A program made the translations under genes and the position numbers. The notes below the pieces were generated by a model that saw nothing but the letters and a program-made list of their open reading frames with translations, searched no databases and was not told the DNA's origin. Positions 25,148 through 33,549 of a stretch of 64,000 nt of DNA are shown one piece after another; positions within the stretch are counted from its first letter, which is position 1; each line of letters opens with the position of its first letter. Origin of the DNA: Pelagibacterium luteolum (GTDB lineage: Bacteria > Pseudomonadota > Alphaproteobacteria > Rhizobiales > Devosiaceae); the NCBI RefSeq assembly GCF_900100665.1, contig NZ_FNCS01000006.1:62001-126000 (forward strand), written 5' to 3'.

Positions 25148-25180
25148 CCAGCGGCAACGCTCATCGAACGCGCGGACGCA

Positions 25181-27091
25181 TCACTTCTTCGGCTTGGGCT
25201 TTTTATAAACCTTGCCGTTTCCGCCATCGGTCTTGGGTTTGTATTTCGGCTTGCTCGGTGCCCCATCGGGCTTGGCGCCCTTGAACTTGGGCTTGCCCGG
25301 CGCACCTTCCGCCCCAGCAGGCTTGTATTTGGGCCTGCTCGGCGCTGCATCCGCAAATTCGGGATTATACGGCGCCTTGCCCTTGTGCTTGGGCTGGCCC
25401 GCAGGCGACCACGCGGTCTTGCCATCCACCCGGCTGATCGTCACGCCCTTTTCCAAGCGCTGGTTCAAAGCCTGCTGCGCGAACGCATTGGCCGCATCGC
25501 TGGCAATCTCGAACCGCGTCTCGTTCTCGTCGATCTTGATCGAGCCGACTTCGCGCTTGGTCACCCCGCCCGCCTTGCAGATCATCGGCAGGAGCCATTT
25601 GGGGTCGGCGCGATGCTTGCGCCCCAGCGAGAGCGTGAACCATACCCCGCCGACCATATCGGGCCCGCGGGCCGGACGCTCGGCGAATTCGCGCGGCTCG
25701 CTCCGCTCAAAGCCCTTATCCTTGCGCCGTGCCTTGGAGGGCATGGAGGGATCGACCTGCGACACCTCTTCGGCTACCGGCCGCAGCGCCATCTGCTGGC
25801 GCAAAAAGGCCGTCGCCAGCTTTTCGGCCGGCACTTTGGCCACCAGTTCGGCAACGAACTCGGCTTCGGTCTCGTCAGGCTCGGCGGCATCCATGCCCGC
25901 CGCCAGGATCTGGGCGCGATAACGCGCTTCGATCTCGGCGATGGTCGGCGCCGGCGCCACTGTCGCGCTCAGCTTGGCAAAGCCCAGAACCCGCTCTGCC
26001 GCCTTGCGGCGATGCTCTGGCACGATCAGAACGCAAACGCCCTTGCGCCCGGCGCGGCCTGTACGGCCCGAACGGTGCAGAAGCGTTGCCGGATTGGTCG
26101 GCAGATCGGCGTGGATCACCAGATCGAGGTTCGGCAAATCGATGCCGCGTGCCGCAACGTCGGTCGCGACGCACACATGCGCGCGCCCGTCGCGCATGGC
26201 TTGCAGCGCGCTCGAGCGCTCCGATTGCGCCAGCTCGCCCGACAGCGCCACGACGGAAAACCCGCGATTGGCCAGCCGCGCCGTCAAATGCCGCACAGCC
26301 TCGCGCGTGTGGCAGAAGACCAGCGCGCTCTTGCTCTCCGACATCAGCAGCGTGTTGATGATCGCGTGCTCGCCTTCGTCGCGCCGTACCAGCGTCATGC
26401 GATATTCGATATCGGCATGCTGTTCGGTCGCCGCCGTTGCGGTAACGCGGACGGCATCGCGCTGGAATTTCTTGGCCAGTTCGGCAATGGCGCGCGGCAC
26501 AGTGGCCGAAAACAGCAGCGTACGCCGCTCTTCGGGCGCTGCCGCCAGAATGAATTCAAGATCTTCACGAAAGCCCAGATCGAGCATCTCGTCGGCTTCA
26601 TCGAGCACCACGGCCCGCATGTCGCTCAGATCAAGCGCGCCCTTGGTGATGTGGTCGCGCAACCGGCCCGGCGTTCCAACGACAAGATGGGCGCCACGGT
26701 CAAGCGTGCGCCGCTCGGTGCGCATGTCCATACCGCCAACGCATGTGGCGATGCGGATGCCGGCCTTGCCATAAAGCCAGTCGAGTTCACGCTGCACCTG
26801 CAGGGCCAGTTCGCGCGTCGGCGCGATCACCAGCCCGAGCGGCAGTTCGGCGGCTCCAAACTGCTCGGCATCGCCAAGCAGCGTCGAAGCGATCGCGATG
26901 CCGAAGGCAACGGTCTTGCCTGATCCGGTCTGCGCGGACACCAAAAGATCGGCGTCGGCATGCGCATCGTCGAGCATGTCCAGCTGCACGGGTGTAAGCT
27001 GCGTATAGCCCTGTGCCGCCAGTGCAGGAGAAAGGGCGGCATGGACTGTGTCCGGCAAACCTGCCGGGGTGTCATTTGTAGATTGTGTCAT
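25181..27091 (-). CDS. DEAD-box RNA helicase with DbpA-like RNA-binding domain
   Basis: The 636-residue product unwinds RNA using ATP. Helicase motifs are all present: AQTGSGKT (53-60), PTRELALQVQ, GTPGRL, DEAD (164-167), SAT, the ATDVAARGIDL segment and HRSGRTGRAGR. A DbpA-like RNA-binding domain follows (about 465-545), which in relatives contacts 23S rRNA. The last 75 residues are a lysine/proline-rich tail with imperfect repeats of the form APSRPKYKP, APGKPKFKG, APSKPKYKP. The ATG at 27091 is chosen over an upstream in-frame start because it begins MTQSTNDTPAGL just before the Q-motif region. Likely role: ribosome assembly or RNA turnover, possibly in cold. Confidence 0.9.
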   Translation of the reverse strand: MTQSTNDTPAGLPDTVHAALSPALAAQGYTQLTPVQLDMLDDAHADADLLVSAQTGSGKTVAFGIAIASTLLGDAEQFGAAELPLGLVIAPTRELALQVQRELDWLYGKAGIRIATCVGGMDMRTERRTLDRGAHLVVGTPGRLRDHITKGALDLSDMRAVVLDEADEMLDLGFREDLEFILAAAPEERRTLLFSATVPRAIAELAKKFQRDAVRVTATAATEQHADIEYRMTLVRRDEGEHAIINTLLMSESKSALVFCHTREAVRHLTARLANRGFSVVALSGELAQSERSSALQAMRDGRAHVCVATDVAARGIDLPNLDLVIHADLPTNPATLLHRSGRTGRAGRKGVCVLIVPEHRRKAAERVLGFAKLSATVAPAPTIAEIEARYRAQILAAGMDAAEPDETEAEFVAELVAKVPAEKLATAFLRQQMALRPVAEEVSQVDPSMPSKARRKDKGFERSEPREFAERPARGPDMVGGVWFTLSLGRKHRADPKWLLPMICKAGGVTKREVGSIKIDENETRFEIASDAANAFAQQALNQRLEKGVTISRVDGKTAWSPAGQPKHKGKAPYNPEFADAAPSRPKYKPAGAEGAPGKPKFKGAKPDGAPSKPKYKPKTDGGNGKVYKKPKPKK

Positions 27092-27278
27092 TTCGGGGTC
27101 TCTGTGAACGGGCCGTATAACAGCCCCGGCGCCATTCGGCCAGCGCCCTGGCGCGCATTGCCCATGCGTGAGGCGCAGGCCGCCCCTTTCAGAACCCTTC
27201 GGTTCCGTCAAAACGAACCATGATCCGCGACGGCGTCATCTAGCGCCTCGCATCACGTCCGCCAGCCCTTTACCCAAC

Positions 27279-27506
27279 CGTCACCCTCGGGCTTGACCCG
27301 AGGGCCCATGCAGCACCCCCAAGCCCAATAATGACGGTTCGCCGACCACCGCAATCCATCGACCCGGCCCACCGCTGCTAACCCCGCAAACCCCCGTCAT
27401 CCCGGGCGAAGACGCGGGACCCGGCATGCTGCGCGTCAGTCGACACCTTCGATGCCCACCTAAACATCCGAGCATACTCGATCCCGGCCTAAAACCGGGA
27501 CGACAC
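27279..27506. repeat. palindromic repeats in intergenic region, incl. bipartite copy 2
   Basis: The gap 27092-27623 (532 bp) has no gene. A unit GTCACCCTCGGGCTTGACCC starts at 27280. A diverged bipartite element spans about 27396-27506, from GTCATCCCGGGCGAAGACGC to GAGCATACTCGATCCCGGCC and its end ACCGGGACGAC. The part 27092-27278 is probably the 5' leader and promoter of the helicase gene; nothing specific is seen there. Confidence 0.6.
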
Positions 27507-27623
27507 CGAATGCGCAGCGGCGCTACTGCCCGCAAACAGATTTTGGAAAATAAGTCAGGGCCAAAGGCTCATCGCCCCGGCAAACCCAACCACCGACCGC
27601 ACGACCGCTAAAAAACGGCGGGG

Positions 27624-28619
27624 CTACACCCGCCCATGCTCGGCGGTGATCCACCGCGTCGTATGGCTCCACGAGCGCATGACGACCGATGACGTCACCA
27701 CCTTGTGGGGCAAAAGCTTCACCCCCCGCAGCAGACTCCCATCGGTCACGCCCGTCGCGGCAAACAGCACATCGCCATGCGCCATTTCGTCGGCGGTAAA
27801 CTTGGCCGCCAGATCCTTGATCCCGAGCTCGCGCGCCCGACTCTTTTTCTCGGCCGTATCGAGGATCAACCGCCCCTGCATCTGCCCGCCCATGCACCGC
27901 ATCGCCGCCGCCGCCAGAACGCCCTCTTCCGCGCCGCCCGAGCCGAGATAGATATCGATCCCGGTGTCGTCCGAATTGGCCGCGTGGATCACCGCCGCGA
28001 TGTCCCCATCCGGCAGCAATTTCACCGCCACCCCGAGCTCACGCAATTCGGCAATCAGCGACGCATGCCGCGGACGGTCGAGCAGGCACGCAACGATATC
28101 GGTTGCCGCAACGCCCTTGGCCTTGGCCAGCGCCCTGATGTTGTCGCTCGCCGACTGGTCGAGATCGACGATGCCCTGCGGATAGCCGCGCCCGATTGCG
28201 ATCTTTTCCATATACGCATCGGGCACCCGCATTAGCCCATCACGCTCGGCGAACGCCATGACGCTGAGAGAATCGGCGACGTTCTTGGCGCAGCCCGTCA
28301 CGCCTTCCAGCGGATCGACGGCAACATCGATGGCCGGACCTGTGCCCGTGCCCACGGCATCCTCGAATGCCAAAAGCTCCGCGTCACGCCCCTCCCCGAT
28401 CACCACACGTCCGGCAATATCGATAGCATTGAGCGCATCGTGCATCGCCAGCACGGCGGCCTTGTCGGCCTGCATTTCGTCGCCCTTGCCGCGCCACCCG
28501 GCCGCAGCAATCGCCGCACGCTCGGTTATCCGCGCGATCTCGAGCGTAAGATTGCGGTCCACGGCGGTGGCCGGCGGGGTTGGTCTGGTGTCGGCCAAGT
28601 TGGCGTCCTCGCTAATCAT
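27624..28619 (-). CDS. glpX: class II fructose-1,6-bisphosphatase
   Basis: The 331-residue product hydrolyses fructose 1,6-bisphosphate in gluconeogenesis and, in some relatives, sedoheptulose bisphosphate. GlpX blocks are present: RNLTLEIARITERAAIAAA, GEGRDAE with metal-binding residues, AIDVAVDPLEGVTGCAKN, YLGSGGAEEGVLAAAAMRC and FAATGVTDGSLLRGV. The ATG at 28619 follows GTGGAG at good spacing. It lies downstream of hom on the same strand, separated by 671 bp of repeat-rich DNA, so it probably has its own promoter. Confidence 0.94.
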   Translation of the reverse strand: MISEDANLADTRPTPPATAVDRNLTLEIARITERAAIAAAGWRGKGDEMQADKAAVLAMHDALNAIDIAGRVVIGEGRDAELLAFEDAVGTGTGPAIDVAVDPLEGVTGCAKNVADSLSVMAFAERDGLMRVPDAYMEKIAIGRGYPQGIVDLDQSASDNIRALAKAKGVAATDIVACLLDRPRHASLIAELRELGVAVKLLPDGDIAAVIHAANSDDTGIDIYLGSGGAEEGVLAAAAMRCMGGQMQGRLILDTAEKKSRARELGIKDLAAKFTADEMAHGDVLFAATGVTDGSLLRGVKLLPHKVVTSSVVMRSWSHTTRWITAEHGRV

Positions 28620-28893
28620 CAAGCGCTCCACCCATAGGGCAAATGCGCCGACACTTTAACGTCGAACCTGCCCCCGCCGCGCAAATTTCTTGCCCACCAC
28701 GTCCAACAGCGCCAGCGCCCCGCACAAATCCCCGAATTTTCCGGGCCAGCCCGGGCTTCAAAAACGGTGGAAAGGCGAACGGCCAATCGATACCCGAACC
28801 TCAGAGCCCCCACCCTAGGAGTTTGCCACTAAGCAGACGAACGTGAGACCACCGTCCTTGCCCCCACCCCCACCAGTCGATCCACCCCCACCA

Positions 28894-29037
28894 GTCATCC
28901 CGGCCCTGAGCCGGGACCTAGTATCCTCCGCGCCATTGGTTGACCGCGGCACCCAATCTCTTCCGCCGAGCATACTGGATCCCGGGTCTCCGCCCGGGAT
29001 GACAGCGGTGGATGATACATGCGTCTGTGTCACCACC
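28894..29037. repeat. bipartite palindromic element, copy 3
   Basis: The unit opens with GTCATCCCGGCCCTGAGCCG, contains the shared spacer CGCCATTGGTTGACCGC, and closes with GCCCGGGATGACAGCGGTGG. It is an imperfect direct repeat of 29106-29249, offset 212 bp, within the gene-free gap 28620-29290. Confidence 0.75.
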
Positions 29038-29105
29038 GCGCCGACGCAACGCGATTACCACTAACCGGACAAGCAAGGGACCACCGAGCTTAATCCACCC
29101 CCAGC

Positions 29106-29249
29106 GTCATCCCGGCCTCGCGCCGGGACCCAGTATCCTCCGCGCCATTGGTTGACCGCCGCGCCAAATCTCTCCCGCCGAGCATATTTGGTCCCAGGTC
29201 ACCGCCCGGGATGACAGCGGTGGATGATACACGCGTGGGTGTAACCACC
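29106..29249. repeat. bipartite palindromic element, copy 4
   Basis: It opens with GTCATCCCGGCCTCGCGCCG, has the spacer CGCCATTGGTTGACCGC, and closes with GCCCGGGATGACAGCGGTGG. Together with the preceding copy it forms a tandem direct repeat of about 144 bp units between hom and glpX. The remainder of the gap (28620-28893) shows nothing recognisable. Confidence 0.75.
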
Positions 29250-29290
29250 ACTCCGCCACGGCCCACCGACAGAGCCCCTTAACTCGTCGC

Positions 29291-30805
29291 CTAAAATTCC
29301 TCGATCCGGATCAATTGCGGCAGCCCCACGATGAACCCGTCATTGGCGATCCGCTCAAGCGCCTCACGCACCGCGCTCTCTATCGTCTCATGGGTAATCA
29401 GCACCACGGTGCGCGAGGTTTCCTCCTCCACCCCCGGCTCGGTCGCCCGCAGATCGGGCCGCTGGATCACGCTTTCGAGCGAGATATTGCCCTCGCCCAT
29501 GCGCGTCGCAATCGCCGCCAAAGCGCCGGGAACATCCCTTGCGTTCAGCCTTATATAATAGCCACCTTCATGAATGCGCATCGGCGCACGTGTGCAGGGC
29601 GCGAGCTCCGAGCTCGGCACCCCGAGCGGCGGCACCTGCGTGCCACGCGCAATGTCGAGAATGTCCGAGAGCACCGAAGCCGCCGTCGCCTCGCCACCGG
29701 CACCTGGCCCCGCCAGCAGCAATTCCTGCACGTGGTTGGTTTCCAGCGCCACGGCGTTCAATACCCCGTCCACTCCCGCAATGGCGCTCGATTTGCGCAC
29801 CAGCGTCGGATGCACCCGCTGCTCGATGCCGCTCTCGACCTTGCGGGCCATGCCCAGCAGCTTGATCTTGTAGCCCAGATCGGCAGCGACCTTGATGTCG
29901 GCCTGCGTGATCCGCGAAATTCCCTCGACGAACACCTGATCGGCGGCGATTTCCGTCTCGAAGCACAGGCTCGAAAGGATCGCCAGCTTGTGTGCTGTAT
30001 CGAACCCTTCGACGTCGAATGTGGGATCGGCCTCGGCATAGCCCAGCGCCTGCGCATCTTTCAGGCACTCGTCGAACCCGATGCCCTCATTGCCCATGCG
30101 GGTGAGGATGTAATTGCACGTCCCGTTCATGATGCCGTAGACGCGCGTGATCGCGGCGGACCCCAGCCCCTCGCGCAGTGTCTTGATGACCGGGATCCCC
30201 CCGGCCACTGCCGCCTCGAAGCCCAATTGCGCATGCGAGGCCTCGGCCATCTTGGCCAGAGTCACCCCATGGCGCGCCAGCAACGCCTTATTGGCCGTAA
30301 CCACCGGGCAGCCATTTTCCAGCGCCGCCGTGACCGATGCCAGCGCCGGCCCGTCCTCACCGCCGATCAGCTCGACATAGAGATCGATATCGCCCGACTT
30401 GGCCAGCGCCACCGGATCGTCGAACCATTTGAACCCCGAAATATCGACACCCCGATCGCGCGAGCGCGACCGCGCCGACACCGCAGAAACCACGATCTCG
30501 CGACCCATCTTACGGGCAATCGCGTCGCCATCTTCGGTGAGAATGCGGATGAGCGCCGCGCCAACCGTCCCAAGTCCGGCAATGCCGATGCGCAGGGGCC
30601 GGAGCTTTTCGGCCTCGGTGCTCTCATAGGCGATCATCGCCTTGCCGATCCGCTGGCGCGTCTCCGTGCGCGGTTCGCGACCCTCGCGCAGATCGAAAAC
30701 GAAAAGCGGGTCACCGGCGATCTCGCGCCCGAACCGGGTGGGGGTCCATCCGCGTTCGGCGATGAAGGATTCAACTGAGGATTTGAAGGTTTCGATGTCG
30801 CTCAT
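29291..30805 (-). CDS. hom: homoserine dehydrogenase with N-terminal HTH-like extension
   Basis: The 504-residue product reduces aspartate semialdehyde to homoserine in threonine and methionine synthesis. The catalytic part starts near residue 70 with RIGIAGLGTVG (nucleotide site), then TANKALLARHG, GIMNGTCNYILTRM and the substrate block YAEADPTFDVEGFDTAHKL; a C-terminal ACT domain (GALAAIATRMGEGNISLESV) allows feedback control. It is about 70 residues longer than the usual enzyme because of an N-terminal domain (FIAERGWTPTRFGREIAGDP, FVFDLREGREPR) that resembles small stand-alone HTH-like proteins of alphaproteobacteria. An internal ATG at 30637 could give a shorter form. A 12-bp hairpin includes the start codon. 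Confidence 0.9.
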   Translation of the reverse strand: MSDIETFKSSVESFIAERGWTPTRFGREIAGDPLFVFDLREGREPRTETRQRIGKAMIAYESTEAEKLRPLRIGIAGLGTVGAALIRILTEDGDAIARKMGREIVVSAVSARSRSRDRGVDISGFKWFDDPVALAKSGDIDLYVELIGGEDGPALASVTAALENGCPVVTANKALLARHGVTLAKMAEASHAQLGFEAAVAGGIPVIKTLREGLGSAAITRVYGIMNGTCNYILTRMGNEGIGFDECLKDAQALGYAEADPTFDVEGFDTAHKLAILSSLCFETEIAADQVFVEGISRITQADIKVAADLGYKIKLLGMARKVESGIEQRVHPTLVRKSSAIAGVDGVLNAVALETNHVQELLLAGPGAGGEATAASVLSDILDIARGTQVPPLGVPSSELAPCTRAPMRIHEGGYYIRLNARDVPGALAAIATRMGEGNISLESVIQRPDLRATEPGVEEETSRTVVLITHETIESAVREALERIANDGFIVGLPQLIRIEEF

Positions 30806-30836
30806 GGCCGTCGCACTTTTGAGTTGCGACGGCCAT
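30804..30836 (-). promoter_or_regulatory. hairpin including the hom start codon
   Basis: ATGGCCGTCGCA (30804-30815) and TGCGACGGCCAT (30825-30836) form a perfect 12-bp stem with a 9-base loop. In the hom mRNA the 3' arm ends within the AUG start codon, and no clear ribosome site is present beside it. This could limit initiation. Confidence 0.55.
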
Positions 30837-30965
30837 CAATAGGAATTTGCCTATAGGGTCAAGACCAGCGAGCCACAAAATCGGGATCTGACGCGTCGAT
30901 CACGCGCACAATCTCCGATCTCGCACCATATATGCGGGGTCGTGCGAGGCGTTGAAGGCGGTTGC

Positions 30966-32180
30966 CTATGGCTTGGCCAGAGGCACCACATTGCCGTTCG
31001 ACGCAGTACCGCCAAGGAACTTTTTGATCGCCCGCGCCGCCTGCCGGATGCGCTGTTCGTTCTCGACGAATGCCAGCCGCACATATTGGTCGCCATACTC
31101 GCCGAAGCCCACACCGGGAGCCACGGCCACGCCGGTCTCCCTGATCAAAAGCTTAGCAAATTCAAGGCTTCCGAGGTCGGCAAACTGGTCTGGGATCGGC
31201 GCCCAGGCAAACATCGTCGCAGCCGGCACGGGGATTTTCCACCCTGCCCGCCCGAAGCTTTCGACCATCACATCGCGGCGATGCTTGTAGATGTTGCGGG
31301 CTTCCTCGATGCAGGAATCATCGCCGTTCAAAGCCGATGTCGCGGCCACCTGAATGGGGGTAAACGCACCATAGTCGAGATAGGACTTCACCCGCGCCAA
31401 AGCAGCGATAAGCCGTTCATTTCCAACGGCGAATCCCATGCGCCAACCCGGCATCGAGAAGGTTTTCGACATGGATGTGAACTCAACCGACACGTCCATC
31501 GCCCCCGGAACTTCGAGGATCGAGTGCGGCGGTTCATCGTCGAAATAGATTTCGGAATAGGCAAGGTCCGACAGGATGAAGATTTCATGCTTCCGGCAAT
31601 AGTCGACCACTTCCTTGTAAAAATCGAGCGTCGCCACGTAAGCGGTCGGGTTTGCCGGATAATTGAGGATCAAAGCGATCGGCTTGGGGATCGAATGGCG
31701 CACCGCGCGATCGAGCGAGCGCAGAAAGTCCTCATTGGGGTCGGCAGGCATTGAGCGGACCACGCCGCCGCTCATGATAAAGCCAAAGGAATGAATGGGA
31801 TAGGTCGGGTTAGGTACCAGCACCACATCGCCCGGCGCGGTGATCGCCTGGGCCATATTGGCAAAGCCTTCCTTGGACCCGAGGGTCGCCACGACCTGCG
31901 TATTGGGATCGAGTTTCACCCCGAAACGCCGACCGTAATAGGACGCCTGCGCCTTGCGGAGACCGGGAATGCCACGTGACGTGGAATAGCGGTGCGTGCG
32001 CGGATCCTTGACGGTTTCCTTAAGCTTTTCAACGATGTGGCTTGGGGTGGGAAGATCGGGATTGCCCATACCTAGGTCGATGATATCGACCCCCGAAGCG
32101 CGCGCCTTGGCTTTGATCGGGTTGATGTGCTCGAACACATAAGGCGGCAGGCGGCGGATGCGATGGAATTCTTCGCTCAT
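30966..32180 (-). CDS. class I/II aminotransferase (AlaC-like)
   Basis: The 404-residue product is a PLP-dependent fold type I aminotransferase. DLGMGNPDLPTPSHIVEKL is the N-terminal substrate block, and SMSKTFSMPGWRMGFAVGN carries the PLP-binding lysine and the following arginine. YPANPTAYVA and ILSDLAYSEIYFD are also conserved. Its relatives act on alanine/pyruvate or related amino acids; the position upstream of hom suggests a link to aspartate-family or branched-chain amino acids, but the substrate is inferred. The ATG at 32180 follows CGAGGA. Confidence 0.87.
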   Translation of the reverse strand: MSEEFHRIRRLPPYVFEHINPIKAKARASGVDIIDLGMGNPDLPTPSHIVEKLKETVKDPRTHRYSTSRGIPGLRKAQASYYGRRFGVKLDPNTQVVATLGSKEGFANMAQAITAPGDVVLVPNPTYPIHSFGFIMSGGVVRSMPADPNEDFLRSLDRAVRHSIPKPIALILNYPANPTAYVATLDFYKEVVDYCRKHEIFILSDLAYSEIYFDDEPPHSILEVPGAMDVSVEFTSMSKTFSMPGWRMGFAVGNERLIAALARVKSYLDYGAFTPIQVAATSALNGDDSCIEEARNIYKHRRDVMVESFGRAGWKIPVPAATMFAWAPIPDQFADLGSLEFAKLLIRETGVAVAPGVGFGEYGDQYVRLAFVENEQRIRQAARAIKKFLGGTASNGNVVPLAKP

Positions 32181-32350
32181 TTTATCCTCGTGCGGGAACA
32201 CTCTGGTATCCCTATTGGTCCGGCAGCGTCGCAAATCAGCGCGCGCACGGGCGAAAGATTATCTGGTGATCTTGGTGTCGAAACTATGAACGGGGCGTCC
32301 GCATCAAAACATAAAGACCGGCCCGCGCCGTGGTCTTTACCGGCCCTGTC

Positions 32351-32368
32351 GCTCTTTAGGGAAAGAGC
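32351..32368 (-). terminator. hairpin at end of argC
   Basis: GCTCTTT (32351-32357) pairs with AAAGAGC (32362-32368) around AGGG and contains the argC stop codon. A second hairpin, AAAGACC...GGTCTTT at about 32313-32337, follows. Either may contribute to termination. Confidence 0.4.
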
Positions 32369-33408
32369 GGCAGAGCCTCGATAGCCGTCGCCTCATCGAA
32401 GCCGAAGGCCACGTTGAAGTTCTGGATCGCCTGCCCGGCGCTCCCTTTGACGAGGTTGTCGATCGCTGCGATCACGATCACCCGCCCAGGGATGCGATCG
32501 TCAAAAACGTTGATCAAACAATAGTTTGACCCGCGCACATGGCCCGTCGAGGGAATTGCACCCTTCTCGGCGATCTGGATGAACGGCTCATCCGCATAGG
32601 CCGATTTCAGCACGTCGCGCACCGCATCGGCATTGGCCGCATTACCCAGCTTCACATGTGCCGTTACCAGTTCGCCACGGCTCATCGGGATGAGGTGCGG
32701 GGTGAAGTTGACGGCCACCTTCACGCCGGCAGCCAAGCCGATTTCCTGTTCAATTTCAGGGGCATGGCGATGAACGCCAACGCCGTATGGCGTTACGCTC
32801 TCGCCAGCTTCAGCCATCAGCGTGTTCTGCTTCGGCGCGCGCCCTGCACCTGTGACGCCGGACTTGGCATCAATGATCATATCGTCGGTCGAGATCGCAC
32901 CCGCTTTGACCAACGGCAGCAAAGCCAAGAGCGCCGCCGTGGGATAGCAACCCGGGCAAGCAATGATCCGCGCTTCCTTGATGGATTCGCGATTGTGCTC
33001 GGTCAGCCCGTAAGCCGCAACGTCTTGAAGTTGCGGTGCAATATGGTCGGCACCATAGACGGGCCCGTAATCGGCAGCATTGCGGAACCGGAAGTCGGCA
33101 CCCATATCGATCACACGAACCGAAGGATTTTGTTCAATGATTTCAGCCACGAGCTTCTGGCTTGCGCCGTGGGGCAGACCACAGAACACAACGTCGATGT
33201 CGGAAAAATCGACATCCTCATTGGCGACGAGATCGGGCAAACCGGCCCATCCCAGATGCGGATAGACGCTCGCCATGGGCTTTCCGGCATGGGTATTGGC
33301 GGTCAGCGCGACAAACTTCAATCCCGGATGGCGCACGCCAAGTCGCAACAGATCGGCCCCGGTATATCCGGAAGCACCAAGAAGTGCGGCTCTCTTGGGC
33401 GACTGCAT
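32356..33408 (-). CDS. argC: N-acetyl-gamma-glutamyl-phosphate reductase
   Basis: The 350-residue product makes N-acetylglutamate semialdehyde in arginine synthesis, using NADPH. The Rossmann motif GASGYTGADLLRL is at residues 11-23, the catalytic Cys154 lies in IIACPGCYPTAAL, and HRHAPEIEQEI supplies the catalytic histidine region. Length is normal. The ATG at 33408 begins MQSPKRAALLGASG; longer open frames upstream have no family match. It is divergent from the glycosyltransferase gene. A hairpin (32351-32368) overlaps its stop codon. Confidence 0.93.
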   Translation of the reverse strand: MQSPKRAALLGASGYTGADLLRLGVRHPGLKFVALTANTHAGKPMASVYPHLGWAGLPDLVANEDVDFSDIDVVFCGLPHGASQKLVAEIIEQNPSVRVIDMGADFRFRNAADYGPVYGADHIAPQLQDVAAYGLTEHNRESIKEARIIACPGCYPTAALLALLPLVKAGAISTDDMIIDAKSGVTGAGRAPKQNTLMAEAGESVTPYGVGVHRHAPEIEQEIGLAAGVKVAVNFTPHLIPMSRGELVTAHVKLGNAANADAVRDVLKSAYADEPFIQIAEKGAIPSTGHVRGSNYCLINVFDDRIPGRVIVIAAIDNLVKGSAGQAIQNFNVAFGFDEATAIEALPLFP

Positions 33409-33549
33409 GTGACTTGCCCTCGCAATGGAATTGTGTAAATGACGTTCGCGAGGGGTCCTCATACTGCGCTGTATGTGCAAAGTAAATGATCCCTCTTGCC
33501 TCTCGGCCTCACACTTTGTGCCGAGTTGCGGCAGCCAATCGAGGTGAAG

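Noticed and set aside
24935-26923. 662-codon open frame on the plus strand
   Set aside because: It is antisense to the DEAD-box helicase and begins in repeat DNA; the translated sequence is arginine-rich with no domain.
28894-29249. Possible CRISPR array
   Set aside because: There are only two long units with inverted halves and no regular short repeats or spacers; no cas genes are present.
29315-30778. 487-codon open frame on the plus strand
   Set aside because: It is antisense to hom and shows no recognisable protein features.
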